Source: an uncultured bacterium (lineage in GTDB: Bacteria; Armatimonadota; Zipacnadia; Zipacnadales; Zipacnadaceae). From it: a stretch of DNA of 19,711 bases. A model generated the notes under the pieces. The model had not been told where the DNA came from. It was given only the letters and a program-made list of their open reading frames with translations, and did not search any database. This document shows, in pieces, positions 1 to 6,804 of the stretch (position 1 is its first letter; the number at the start of each line of letters is the position of its first letter). A program made the translations under genes and the position numbers. The stretch spans positions 1 to 19,711 of the forward strand of contig CALFVE010000380.1 of the NCBI GenBank assembly GCA_937928475.1, given 5' to 3'.

Positions 1-1
1 G

Positions 2-67
2 GTGGGGGAGGGCATCGCGTACCTGAGGGGCTTGGTCGAGTCTGAGGGCAGGTACATGCCGACCTAG
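2..67 (+). CDS. C-terminal end of an unidentified protein (partial)
   Basis: The reading frame is open from the left edge and ends at a TAG at 65-67, giving a 21-residue tail that finishes GRYMPT. A terminator-like hairpin begins about 20 bases later, which supports a true gene end here. The AYLRGLVE stretch resembles the last helix of TIM-barrel sugar isomerase/epimerase proteins, which often neighbour Gfo/Idh/MocA dehydrogenases, but 21 residues are too few for an assignment. No function is claimed. An alternative is that this is a chance open frame. Confidence 0.5.
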   Translation: MGEGIAYLRGLVESEGRYMPT

Positions 68-86
68 AAGGGCGCCGCTCGTTGCT

Positions 87-107
87 TGAGCGCAGCGCTT
101 GCTTTTT
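87..107 (+). terminator. Candidate intrinsic terminator after the upstream gene
   Basis: TGAGCG (87-92) pairs with CGCTTG (96-101) around a CAG loop, giving six pairs of which two are G-U. One base later come five T residues (103-107). It lies 20 bases after the TAG of the incoming gene. The stem is short, and a competing stem (CGCTC 76-80 with GAGCG 88-92) uses some of the same bases, so strength is uncertain. Confidence 0.35.
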
Positions 108-392
108 CGCCCGGGGGAGGGTGCGGCTTTCCGTCCGCGCCAAGGGTAGGGTGCCCCTCTGTCTGGCAAAGAGAGGCGCGGCGCGTGAAGCAGAACGGGC
201 GAGACGCCTGTGCTACTGCGAACGGCAGCCCCCACCCAGCGATGCTCGCTGCGCCGACCTCCTTTCGCGAGGGAAGGTAGCAGACGGGGCCAGAACGCTA
301 GGCCCCTCGTTGGGGGAATAGCCAGACGAGGCTTTCCCGAGGCGGCAGGCTCAAAGTCACCCCGCATCATAATACGCAAGGAGCACAACCGC
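108..392 (+). other. Non-coding stretch with a cluster of four hairpins, ending at the dehydrogenase start
   Basis: No convincing gene is present: the frames open here are low-complexity Arg/Pro/Ala readings without ribosome sites. Four hairpins follow one another. They are 195-211 (ACGGGCG/CGCCTGT, loop AGA, one G-U pair), 237-251 (CAGCGA/TCGCTG, loop TGC), 261-277 (CCTTTC/GGAAGG, loop GCGAG, one G-U pair) and 286-306 (GGGGCC/GGCCCC, 9-base loop). The last competes with CCCC/GGGG pairing further right. The stretch ends with AAGGAG (378-383), nine bases before the ATG at 393. It may be a structured 5' leader or intergenic repeat material. G+C-rich DNA forms hairpins easily, so function is unproven. 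Confidence 0.45.
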
Positions 393-1403
393 ATGCGCAA
401 TTCTCGCCTGACCGTGGGTCTCATCGGCTGCGGCAACGCCGGCCGCACCATTCACATGCGCCTGCTCCGCAAGCATGAGGACCTGTACGAGGTGGTGGCC
501 TGCGCGGACGCCGTTCCCGAAAGCGCCGCTAGACTGGCCACCGACTTCGGCTTGCGCGCGCTGGAGGTCGAGGCGCTGCTGGAGGATCCCGGCATCGAGT
601 TGGTGGTCGTAGTCACTCGCCCCCCGGTCACCCACCGGGACCTGGCCGTGGCGGCGCTCGGCGCCGGCAAGCACGTGGTCGTCGAAAAGCCCATGGCCAC
701 CTCGGCGGCGGAATGCGGCGAGATGGTCGCCGCGGCCGAGGCCGCCGGCCGAATCTTGGCCGTGCATCATAATCGGCGGTGGGACGTGGACTTCCTCACG
801 GCCCGACACCTGCTCGAATCAGGCGCGATTGGGGAGCCACGCCTGATTCGCAACGAGTACACCGCAGGCTTCGAGGGGTCGCCCTACGACTGGGGTATCC
901 ATCTGGTTGACCAGACGATGGCCCTCAGCCGGGGGCGGCCCTTCGTGGAACTGACGGCCACGCTGGCCAAGATGGAGCCTGACGATCCTACCGCCAGTCA
1001 GGGCTTCTTTACCTGCCGTCTGCGGACCGCCGATGGGGTGTTGCACGACTTGAGTATGTTGCCGTCCGCCGAGGGGAGTCCTTTCCTTCCTGGCCGTATG
1101 ACCTACCGCTTTGCGCTTATCGGCACCGAAGGGGCGGCGTATCTCGACTGGTCGCAGCGGCCCGAAGACGCCTATACCAAGACCTGGTCGCTCAAGGCAC
1201 GGCAGGCCGGTGGGCGCATAGGCGACCTTCCCTTCATCGCTACCGACCTTGCCATCCCTGACTTCTACCAGTCCCTGTACGCGGCCATCCGCGAGGGAGG
1301 TCCGGTGCCCGTCACCGGTCAAGAAGGGCAACGAGCGGTGCGCGCCTGGGAACTTATCTGTGAGTCTGCGTGCGAGGGTCGCACCCTGAGGGTGGATCTG
1401 TAA
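393..1403 (+). CDS. Gfo/Idh/MocA-family NAD(P)-dependent oxidoreductase
   Basis: A 336-residue cytosolic dehydrogenase, a normal length for the family. The N-terminal Rossmann fold shows GCGNAGR (12-18) for dinucleotide binding and VVVEKPMA around residues 95-102, the family's conserved Lys-Pro motif. The C-terminal half has YDWGIHLVDQ (165-174), matching the family's Asp/His active-site segment. The family oxidises or reduces a ring or chain hydroxyl of sugars, inositols and related compounds. The frame is open further upstream, but AAGGAG sits nine bases before the ATG at 393 and the fold begins right after it, so the longer reading is rejected. The aminotransferase follows after 81 bases, which suggests the ketone product is transaminated. 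The substrate is unknown. Confidence 0.93.
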   Translation: MRNSRLTVGLIGCGNAGRTIHMRLLRKHEDLYEVVACADAVPESAARLATDFGLRALEVEALLEDPGIELVVVVTRPPVTHRDLAVAALGAGKHVVVEKPMATSAAECGEMVAAAEAAGRILAVHHNRRWDVDFLTARHLLESGAIGEPRLIRNEYTAGFEGSPYDWGIHLVDQTMALSRGRPFVELTATLAKMEPDDPTASQGFFTCRLRTADGVLHDLSMLPSAEGSPFLPGRMTYRFALIGTEGAAYLDWSQRPEDAYTKTWSLKARQAGGRIGDLPFIATDLAIPDFYQSLYAAIREGGPVPVTGQEGQRAVRAWELICESACEGRTLRVDL

Positions 1404-1421
1404 GGCACAGTCAAATCGGGC

Positions 1422-1455
1422 CCGGCCGGGGCGAGGAGCCTCGCTTGTCGGCCGG
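1422..1455 (+). promoter_or_regulatory. Nested hairpin between dehydrogenase and aminotransferase genes
   Basis: The outer arms CCGGCC (1422-1427) and GGCCGG (1450-1455) enclose the inner arms GCGAGG (1431-1436) and CCTCGC (1439-1444). Together they make 12 base pairs with one internal loop, in an 81-base gap between co-directional genes. No T run follows, so it does not look like an intrinsic terminator. Such intercistronic hairpins can protect an upstream mRNA from 3' decay or tune expression of the next gene. The role here is inferred only. Confidence 0.4.
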
Positions 1456-1484
1456 CGATGACCCTGCAATCGAGGTGACAAGTC

Positions 1485-2756
1485 ATGTCTGCTCCCCCTG
1501 CCAGTGCACTGGCTCTCACCGGCGGCGCTCCCGCCGTCACGCTTCCCGCCCCTTCGTGGCCGATCGCCGGAGATCTGGAGGTCGCCTGGATGGAGGCCGT
1601 GGTGCGCAGCGGCCAGTGGTCCTGGATGGGGCCGCATGAGCGCGCGTTTTGTCAGGAGTATGCTGCCTTCATCGGCACTCCCTACTGCGCATGTCTCGCT
1701 AACGGCACCGTGACCCTGCAATGCGCTCTGCAGGCCGTTGGCGTCCAGCCTGGCGACGAGGTGATCCTGCCGGGCCTGACCTGGGTGGCGACCTTGCAGG
1801 CTGCCCTGGACATCGGGGCCAACGCGGTCGTGGTGGACATTGACCCGGAGTCGTATTGCCTTGATCCGCAGGCGGTGGAGGCCGCCATCACGCCCAGGAC
1901 GAAGGCGATCATTCCAGTGCATCTTTACGGTTGCATGTGCGACATGGACGCGCTGCTGGAACTTGCTCGCCGGCACGACCTGAAGGTGGTGGAGGATGTG
2001 GCGCATCAGCAGGGGAGCCGCTGGCGCAATGTGGGAGCGGGGGCCCTGGGCGACGTGGGCAGTTACAGTTTCCAGCAAAGCAAGATCCTCACCTGCGGAG
2101 AAGGCGGAGCGATCACCTGTAAGGACGAGGAGATCTATCGCACCATCTTCTGTCTTAAGCACGTGGGTTGGAGCCCTGACCTGGCCACGCCGGGAAATCG
2201 CTACGGTCACAACTACCGCTTCACGGAGATGCAGGCGGTGCTGCTGCGCGGTGGCCTGCGGCATCTGCCCGATCAGTTGCGCATTCGCGAGGAGAGCGTG
2301 GCTTATCTGCGCGAGAAGATTGGGCGGCTCGGCGGTCCCCTGCGCCTGGCCCAGCGCGATCCGCGGGTCACTCGCCAGGCCTACTACGCGCTGACTCTGC
2401 ACTTTGATTCGGCTCAGGCGGAGGGCCTCACCCGCGAGCAGTACTTGGCCGCGCTGAACGCGGAGGGCTTCCCGGTGGGCCCTACCTACCCGCCGGTTTA
2501 CCGACATCCGATCCTCAACTTGTATGATGCCACCAGCCCGGTGCCCTTCCGAGACGCCGCGACTTTGCAGAACTACGCCCAGTTGCGCCTGCCGGTGACG
2601 GAGCGGGTCGTGGCCGAGGAGGGTGTGGTGATGATGCACCAGCACCTGCTGGGCAGTCAGGCATACTTGGACCAACTCCTGACCGCCCTGGACAAGGTGA
2701 ACAACCGGCTACCCGAGGTCAAGGCGCACTTCGCTGCCCAGGAGGGGCAAGGATGA
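1485..2756 (+). CDS. DegT/DnrJ/EryC1/StrS-family PLP aminotransferase
   Basis: A 423-residue fold-type I PLP enzyme that would transfer an amino group, typically from Glu or Gln, to a keto-sugar or keto-cyclitol. LANGTVTLQCAL (71-82) forms part of the cofactor phosphate site, VVEDVAHQQGS (168-178) carries the Asp (171) that contacts the pyridine nitrogen, and SFQQSKILTCGEGGAI places the Schiff-base lysine at K200. The GEGGAI pattern recalls inosose and AHBA-type members, but this is resemblance, not assignment. Start choice is clear: GAGGTGA lies six bases before the ATG. The stop overlaps the next start as ATGA, implying translational coupling to the ceramidase-like gene. Confidence 0.93.
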   Translation: MSAPPASALALTGGAPAVTLPAPSWPIAGDLEVAWMEAVVRSGQWSWMGPHERAFCQEYAAFIGTPYCACLANGTVTLQCALQAVGVQPGDEVILPGLTWVATLQAALDIGANAVVVDIDPESYCLDPQAVEAAITPRTKAIIPVHLYGCMCDMDALLELARRHDLKVVEDVAHQQGSRWRNVGAGALGDVGSYSFQQSKILTCGEGGAITCKDEEIYRTIFCLKHVGWSPDLATPGNRYGHNYRFTEMQAVLLRGGLRHLPDQLRIREESVAYLREKIGRLGGPLRLAQRDPRVTRQAYYALTLHFDSAQAEGLTREQYLAALNAEGFPVGPTYPPVYRHPILNLYDATSPVPFRDAATLQNYAQLRLPVTERVVAEEGVVMMHQHLLGSQAYLDQLLTALDKVNNRLPEVKAHFAAQEGQG

Positions 2757-4099
2757 AGGTCGGCTTCGCCAAGGGTGACCTTACCCCGCGGGTCGGAGTC
2801 GAGTTGTGCGGTTTTGGCCCCTTTCTCAACCGGCACTCGATTGCCGTCCGCGACCGGCTCTGGGCACGGGCCATGGCGCTGAGCCTGAACGACACCACCC
2901 TAGTGCTGGTCAGCAACGATCTCATCGGCGTGGAACTGGACACCACCCGCCGGGTGCGGGAGATCGTCGGTGAGGAAAGTGGCCTGCCGGCCGAGGCTAT
3001 CATGGTGCACTGCACCCACACCCACAGCGGGCCGGCGACCTTGCGGCGGCTGATCGGCTGGGGCGCGCAGGACGAGCCGTACCTGGAGGTGCTTCCCCAG
3101 CGCATCGCCCGTGCTTGCCTGGAGGCGCTGGGGAACCTTACCGAGGCGACGCTGAGCCACGCCGAGGTGCCCTGCGAAGGCATCGGGCTCAACCGGGAGT
3201 ACGACCGGGATGCTCCGCCCCTCGAGGAGGTGCTGCGCGACGACTGGCGCCCGGCACGACCCGAGCTGACCGATACGACCTGCCATGTGCTGAAGTTCGA
3301 GGCGGGGCAGAGGTTGCTGGGCTTTGTCAGTTACTTTGGTTGCCACCCGGTGGTTTGCTGTCAGGAGACCCGCTACATACACGGGGATTTTGTTGGAGTT
3401 GCGACGAACCTACTGGAGCGGGAGCATCCGGGCTCGGTCGGGCTGTTCCTGCAAGGCGCGCAGGGCGACGTCAACTCCTGCGTTGTTCACAAGCCCGAGC
3501 CGGAGGCGCTGCTGGCCTTGGACGTAATCGCGGCGCGCTATGCCAACGCGGTCCGCGCCGGTCTCGCGCAGGCGCAGCCGCTGCGCGTGGACCGCTTGGC
3601 TTGCGTTCTCCACACGGTGACCTTCAGTCGTCTTCCTCTCTCGATTGCCGAGGTCGAGGCCCGTCTGGCGGAGCAGGAAGCTCTCCTGCATGCGCCCGGT
3701 GCCAGTGACGCCGACCAGCGGGTGCGGATGGCGACCGTTTTCGCCTTGGCCTATCGCCAGATCCTGGCGAGGAGGCGCGCGGGCGAGCCGGTGGGGGAAC
3801 CTACCGAATTGCAGGGCTTTCGCCTGGGGCCGCTGGCCTTGCTGGGGGCGCCCTTCGAGGTCATGCAAGCGGTAAAAAACGACGTCGTCGCCGCGGCGCA
3901 ATCGCCGCTCCCGCTGGTGCTGGGGCTGACTAACGACTGCCTGGGCTATGCCCCGGACCGAACCGTGGCCGCTCGTGGCGGGTATGCTGCCGACATGGTG
4001 CCCTTGATGGGAGGCGCGCTACCCTTCGCCGATATCCACCGCGAACTGGTGGCCGCCATGGCGGAACTAGACCGGGCGTTGAACGCCGGCGCCTGCTGA
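2753..4099 (+). CDS. Neutral/alkaline ceramidase-like zinc hydrolase
   Basis: A 448-residue protein matching the N-terminal catalytic domain of neutral/alkaline non-lysosomal ceramidases (Ceramidase_alk type). Visible motifs are VHCTHTHSGP (85-94) with candidate zinc-ligand histidines, FGCHPVV (195-201), GDFVG (211-215) and LQGAQGDVN (233-241). True ceramidases cleave the amide of N-acyl sphingosine and carry a C-terminal immunoglobulin-like domain of about 150 residues. That domain and a signal peptide are both missing here, so this looks like a cytosolic, single-domain relative whose substrate need not be ceramide. AGGAGG sits seven bases before the ATG. Its overlap with the aminotransferase suggests that it acts on, or prepares, an aminated or N-acylated compound of that pathway (inference). 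Confidence 0.88.
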   Translation: MKVGFAKGDLTPRVGVELCGFGPFLNRHSIAVRDRLWARAMALSLNDTTLVLVSNDLIGVELDTTRRVREIVGEESGLPAEAIMVHCTHTHSGPATLRRLIGWGAQDEPYLEVLPQRIARACLEALGNLTEATLSHAEVPCEGIGLNREYDRDAPPLEEVLRDDWRPARPELTDTTCHVLKFEAGQRLLGFVSYFGCHPVVCCQETRYIHGDFVGVATNLLEREHPGSVGLFLQGAQGDVNSCVVHKPEPEALLALDVIAARYANAVRAGLAQAQPLRVDRLACVLHTVTFSRLPLSIAEVEARLAEQEALLHAPGASDADQRVRMATVFALAYRQILARRRAGEPVGEPTELQGFRLGPLALLGAPFEVMQAVKNDVVAAAQSPLPLVLGLTNDCLGYAPDRTVAARGGYAADMVPLMGGALPFADIHRELVAAMAELDRALNAGAC

Positions 4100-4138
4100 G
4101 GCTGGGATTTTCTTCTTGCAGTCGCGAGGCCAAGCACT

Positions 4139-4855
4139 GTGCCTGGGTTAGAAGACATCAAAGAAGCCTACGTTACTCCCGCCACCCTCGACGCCGCCTT
4201 GGAGGATTGGCTGGCGGCGGTTGCCGCCTATCAGTGGCGCGCCGTGCAGCCGCTCTCCGCACCCGCGGCGGCGCTGCTCGTGATAGACGTGAACAAGCCT
4301 TTCGTCGAGCCGGGCCACCCTCTGTCCGTGCCCGTCGCGCCGGTGATCGTGCCCCGTCTCGCGGAGGTGGTTCGGGCCTTTCGCGAGGTTGGGCGGCCGG
4401 TGCTCTGGGTGGTACAAGGGCATCATTCGCTGGAGCATGACCGGGGGGCACATCTGTACGCCTGGTGGCCGACGATGATGCGCGAGGGCACCAGCGACAC
4501 CGAGATCGCTGCCGGGTTGGAGGTGGCGCCCAGCGAGAAGGTCATCGTCAAACGCCGCTATTCGGCCTTCTACCAGACCGACCTGGAACTGACCCTGCGC
4601 TGCCTAGGGGTGACGCAAGTGGTCATCGGGGGTCTGCTCACCAACGTCTGCCCCTACACCACCGCCTTCGACGCCTTCATGCGCGACCTGGATGTCTATT
4701 ACCTAGCCGACGGTACCGGGGCTTTCAACCGGGCCCTGCACGTGGGGGCGCTCTGCAACATTGCCGCCTGGTGCGGGGCGGTGGTCCGCTGCCGCCAGGT
4801 GTGCGCCTGGCTTCTCGGGGGCAGAAGGCGAGCGAGCAGGGGAAGTAGACGCTGA
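4139..4855 (+). CDS. Isochorismatase-like cysteine hydrolase
   Basis: A 238-residue member of the isochorismatase-like hydrolase superfamily. The catalytic triad is visible: D50 in LLVIDVN, K138 in VIVKRRYSAF, and C171 in GGLLTNVCPYTT, preceded by the usual GG-x-LTN segment. Members hydrolyse isochorismate, nicotinamide, ureido-acids, carbamoyl amines and similar small substrates, so the reaction cannot be fixed. It starts with GTG, with a weak GAGG about nine bases upstream and no earlier or nearby in-frame ATG. The first 40 residues precede the core and are longer than in minimal members. The last dozen residues (GGRRRASRGSRR) are oddly basic. Adding one base in the five-G run at 4817-4821 would give the more ordinary ending GGQKASEQGK with a stop at 4846-4848. 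Confidence 0.9.
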   Translation: MPGLEDIKEAYVTPATLDAALEDWLAAVAAYQWRAVQPLSAPAAALLVIDVNKPFVEPGHPLSVPVAPVIVPRLAEVVRAFREVGRPVLWVVQGHHSLEHDRGAHLYAWWPTMMREGTSDTEIAAGLEVAPSEKVIVKRRYSAFYQTDLELTLRCLGVTQVVIGGLLTNVCPYTTAFDAFMRDLDVYYLADGTGAFNRALHVGALCNIAAWCGAVVRCRQVCAWLLGGRRRASRGSRR

Positions 4856-4857
4856 CC

Positions 4858-5694
4858 ATGCTTCGGTTCCGACTCATGACGGCGGCCGACCTGCCCTTTG
4901 TCATGGGGCTCAAGCGGCAGGCGGGGTGGAACCAGACCGAGGCGGACCTGCGCCGGCTGCTGCGCCTGGAACCCCGGGGCTGCTTTGTGGCCGAGTGGGA
5001 GGCAAAGCCAGCGGGGACAGTGACCACCTGCGTACTGGGTGAGGTGGGCTGGATCGCGATGGTCCTGGTGGACGAGCCTCTGCGCGGGCGGGGCGTGGGC
5101 ACTGCGCTGCTGGAGCATGCCCTTGACTACCTTGAGCGCCGCAGGGTTGCTACCGTGCGCCTGGACGCGACGGCCTGGGGCCAACCTCTGTACACACGCC
5201 TGGGCTTCGTCGGCGAATACGAGGTGGTTCGCTACGGCGGAACGCCGCGCTGCCCGGCTCCGGGGGCGCCGCTTGTCCCCTACACGCCGGACCTGCTCCC
5301 CGACCTGATTGCCCTCGACCGCCAGGTCACGGGGACCGACCGGCGCAAACTGCTGGCCGCCCTCTTCACGGAGTTTCCGGGACCTACCTGCGTGGTGAAG
5401 GAAGCGGACGCCGTCACCGGCTATCTCAGCGGCCGCCCGGGCGAGAACGCTGCCCAGATTGGCCCCGGCGTGGCTGTGAGTGAGACGGCCGGGCGGCTGC
5501 TTCTCGGCCACGCCCTTTTCTGCGCAGTGGGGCCGGTCTTTGTGGACGTACCTCGCGCGAATGCGGCGGCCACTGACTTGGTGACCTCGGCCGGCCTGGT
5601 GGCGCAGCGCACTTTCCTGCGCATGTACCGGGGGCGGCCCGTCCGGGATGACCCCACGGCCCTTTGGGCCAGTTCCGGCCCAGAGAAGGGCTAG
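4858..5694 (+). CDS. Two-domain GNAT-family N-acetyltransferase
   Basis: A 278-residue cytosolic acyl-CoA transferase. The N-terminal GNAT domain (about 1-128) shows the acetyl-CoA loop RGRGVGTALL (76-85) after the strand IAMVLVDEPL, and the LYTRLGFVGEYE segment (111-122) typical of the domain end. Residues from about 140 to 270 form a second module resembling the Acetyltransf_18-type C-terminal domain of YitH-like proteins. The family acetylates amines on small molecules, antibiotics or proteins. The start is two bases after the preceding stop, with a purine-rich AGGGGAAG about a dozen bases upstream, so it is the last gene of the run. The acceptor could be the amine made by the aminotransferase (inference). 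Confidence 0.88.
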   Translation: MLRFRLMTAADLPFVMGLKRQAGWNQTEADLRRLLRLEPRGCFVAEWEAKPAGTVTTCVLGEVGWIAMVLVDEPLRGRGVGTALLEHALDYLERRRVATVRLDATAWGQPLYTRLGFVGEYEVVRYGGTPRCPAPGAPLVPYTPDLLPDLIALDRQVTGTDRRKLLAALFTEFPGPTCVVKEADAVTGYLSGRPGENAAQIGPGVAVSETAGRLLLGHALFCAVGPVFVDVPRANAAATDLVTSAGLVAQRTFLRMYRGRPVRDDPTALWASSGPEKG

Positions 5695-5705
5695 CCTGCT
5701 AGCCC
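5688..5705. terminator. Palindrome holding both stop codons of a convergent gene pair
   Basis: GGGCTAG (5688-5694) and CTAGCCC (5699-5705) are perfect seven-base inverted repeats around a CCTG loop. The left arm contains the TAG of the acetyltransferase and the right arm contains the TAG (read on the other strand) of the TMEM43-like gene. Only four bases lie between the two genes. There is no T run on either side, so intrinsic termination would be weak. The structure may instead act as a shared 3'-end stabiliser. Confidence 0.45.
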
Positions 5706-6658
5706 GCTGCCTTCGCCGGTCTTCGCCGCGCCAGCCGCACCGCGAGCACGATGCCAACCACCAACACCACCAGCGAGAGCAGTCCGATCACCCAAGCGAA
5801 CTTGATCAGGAGGGTGATCAGGGCCACCACCACAGTGGCGAAGAGGAAAGCGGCCACCCCGAAGAGGCAGGAGATCTGGGAACCCACAAAGGGAAGGTGC
5901 CCAAGAAGGGTCGCCAGAGGTCCGAACATCATCCAGATGCCAATCCCGATGGCCAGAACCGCGCCACCCTTGATCAGCCAGTAGAAAATGGCGTGCTCGG
6001 TCTTGAGGGCCTGGACGGTGCCTGCTTCATCGAGGGCGCTGACCACAAAGGTCCGTCCCCCGGCCACGGTGCCGCCTGCGAGGTCCCCGCAGACGAGAAG
6101 TTCTCGGTCGGCCGGGATGACCCACAAGGTCAGTCGCTGATCGCCTACTTGGGGGCTGTGGGACGGCGCTGGCGCGAAATCGCGGCGGGGAGAGTCTGCG
6201 AGACGCAGGCCCTCGAAGACCTTCTCGGCGCCCACCGCCTTGGCCCACTCGGGCGACACGCGAAGGCCCCCGATGCTAAAAGGGGCGAACTGGGACTTGG
6301 ACTGCTTGGTGTTCCAGTCGTAGTCTACCTCGCCCTCGGCGTCCCGCTCCTGCTCGTACTCCTCCATCGTCTCCCGGAAGTAGACCACGGGCTTATCGTA
6401 GCGTGCCACCCTGAGGAACTCACCCTCGGGCTGGCCCCGGAACTTCACCGTCCCTATCCCCACAGCCCGGACCTGTTCCACCGTCATCATCGGCAGCCGC
6501 TCCACCACTTTCCCGTGATTGATCAGGCGCGTTTCTCCGTAGTAGACGAGGAAGAAGCCCAACGGCACCAGAAGTAGCCCGAACAGTCCGGTGAACAGGG
6601 AACAGCCTAGCGAGGGCAATCGCCCGATGGTCTGTCCGGTAGCCATCTCGAAGCCCAT
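5699..6658 (-). CDS. TMEM43/GIDE-like multi-pass membrane protein
   Basis: A 319-residue membrane protein. One hydrophobic segment lies near the N-terminus (about 18-40), followed by a soluble region (about 45-215). Three closely packed hydrophobic segments then fill the C-terminus (about 225-245, 261-287, 288-308), with a basic RLARRRPAK tail. The soluble part has VKFRGQPEG and a PVVYFRETMEEYEQERD stretch like the GIDE domain of MUL1-type proteins. The C-terminal FGPLATLLGHLPFVGS pattern resembles TMEM43. Bacterial versions have no established role; membrane organisation or stress is sometimes suggested. AAGGAGG lies nine bases before the ATG at 6658, so the 23-residue longer reading is rejected. 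It is transcribed alone, divergent from the ThuA gene. Confidence 0.7.
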   Translation of the reverse strand: MGFEMATGQTIGRLPSLGCSLFTGLFGLLLVPLGFFLVYYGETRLINHGKVVERLPMMTVEQVRAVGIGTVKFRGQPEGEFLRVARYDKPVVYFRETMEEYEQERDAEGEVDYDWNTKQSKSQFAPFSIGGLRVSPEWAKAVGAEKVFEGLRLADSPRRDFAPAPSHSPQVGDQRLTLWVIPADRELLVCGDLAGGTVAGGRTFVVSALDEAGTVQALKTEHAIFYWLIKGGAVLAIGIGIWMMFGPLATLLGHLPFVGSQISCLFGVAAFLFATVVVALITLLIKFAWVIGLLSLVVLVVGIVLAVRLARRRPAKAAG

Positions 6659-6804
6659 AATCACGAACCTCCTTGCTTGGGTAGCCGCGAGGAGCGCCTT
6701 GGTGCAGCCCGGCGCGCCACCTGCCAACTTCGCTGACAGGTTCTCGTGCTGTCCCTGCCGAATACATCCGCGCCGTGCTAACCTGCCGAAAGAGGGACTA
6801 CATC

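Noticed and set aside
366..392. CATAAT (368-373) as a -10 element for the dehydrogenase gene.
   Set aside because: No acceptable -35 at 16-18 bases, and the start of transcription would fall inside the Shine-Dalgarno site.
819..2675. A 618-codon open frame on the - strand across the dehydrogenase and aminotransferase genes.
   Set aside because: It is antisense to two genes with clear family motifs, shows low-complexity Gln/His/Arg/Gly-rich composition, and is expected from codon bias in G+C-rich DNA.
4699..5757. A 352-codon open frame on the - strand opposite the hydrolase and acetyltransferase.
   Set aside because: It overlaps two well-supported genes and the convergent membrane-protein gene end, and has no recognisable fold or ribosome site.
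6735..6753. GACAG-N9-CTGTC dyad between the TMEM43-like and ThuA genes as an operator.
   Set aside because: Only five-base arms, no linked promoter found, and frequent by chance. It is kept only as a note on the 146-base divergent gap, where nothing firmer was seen.
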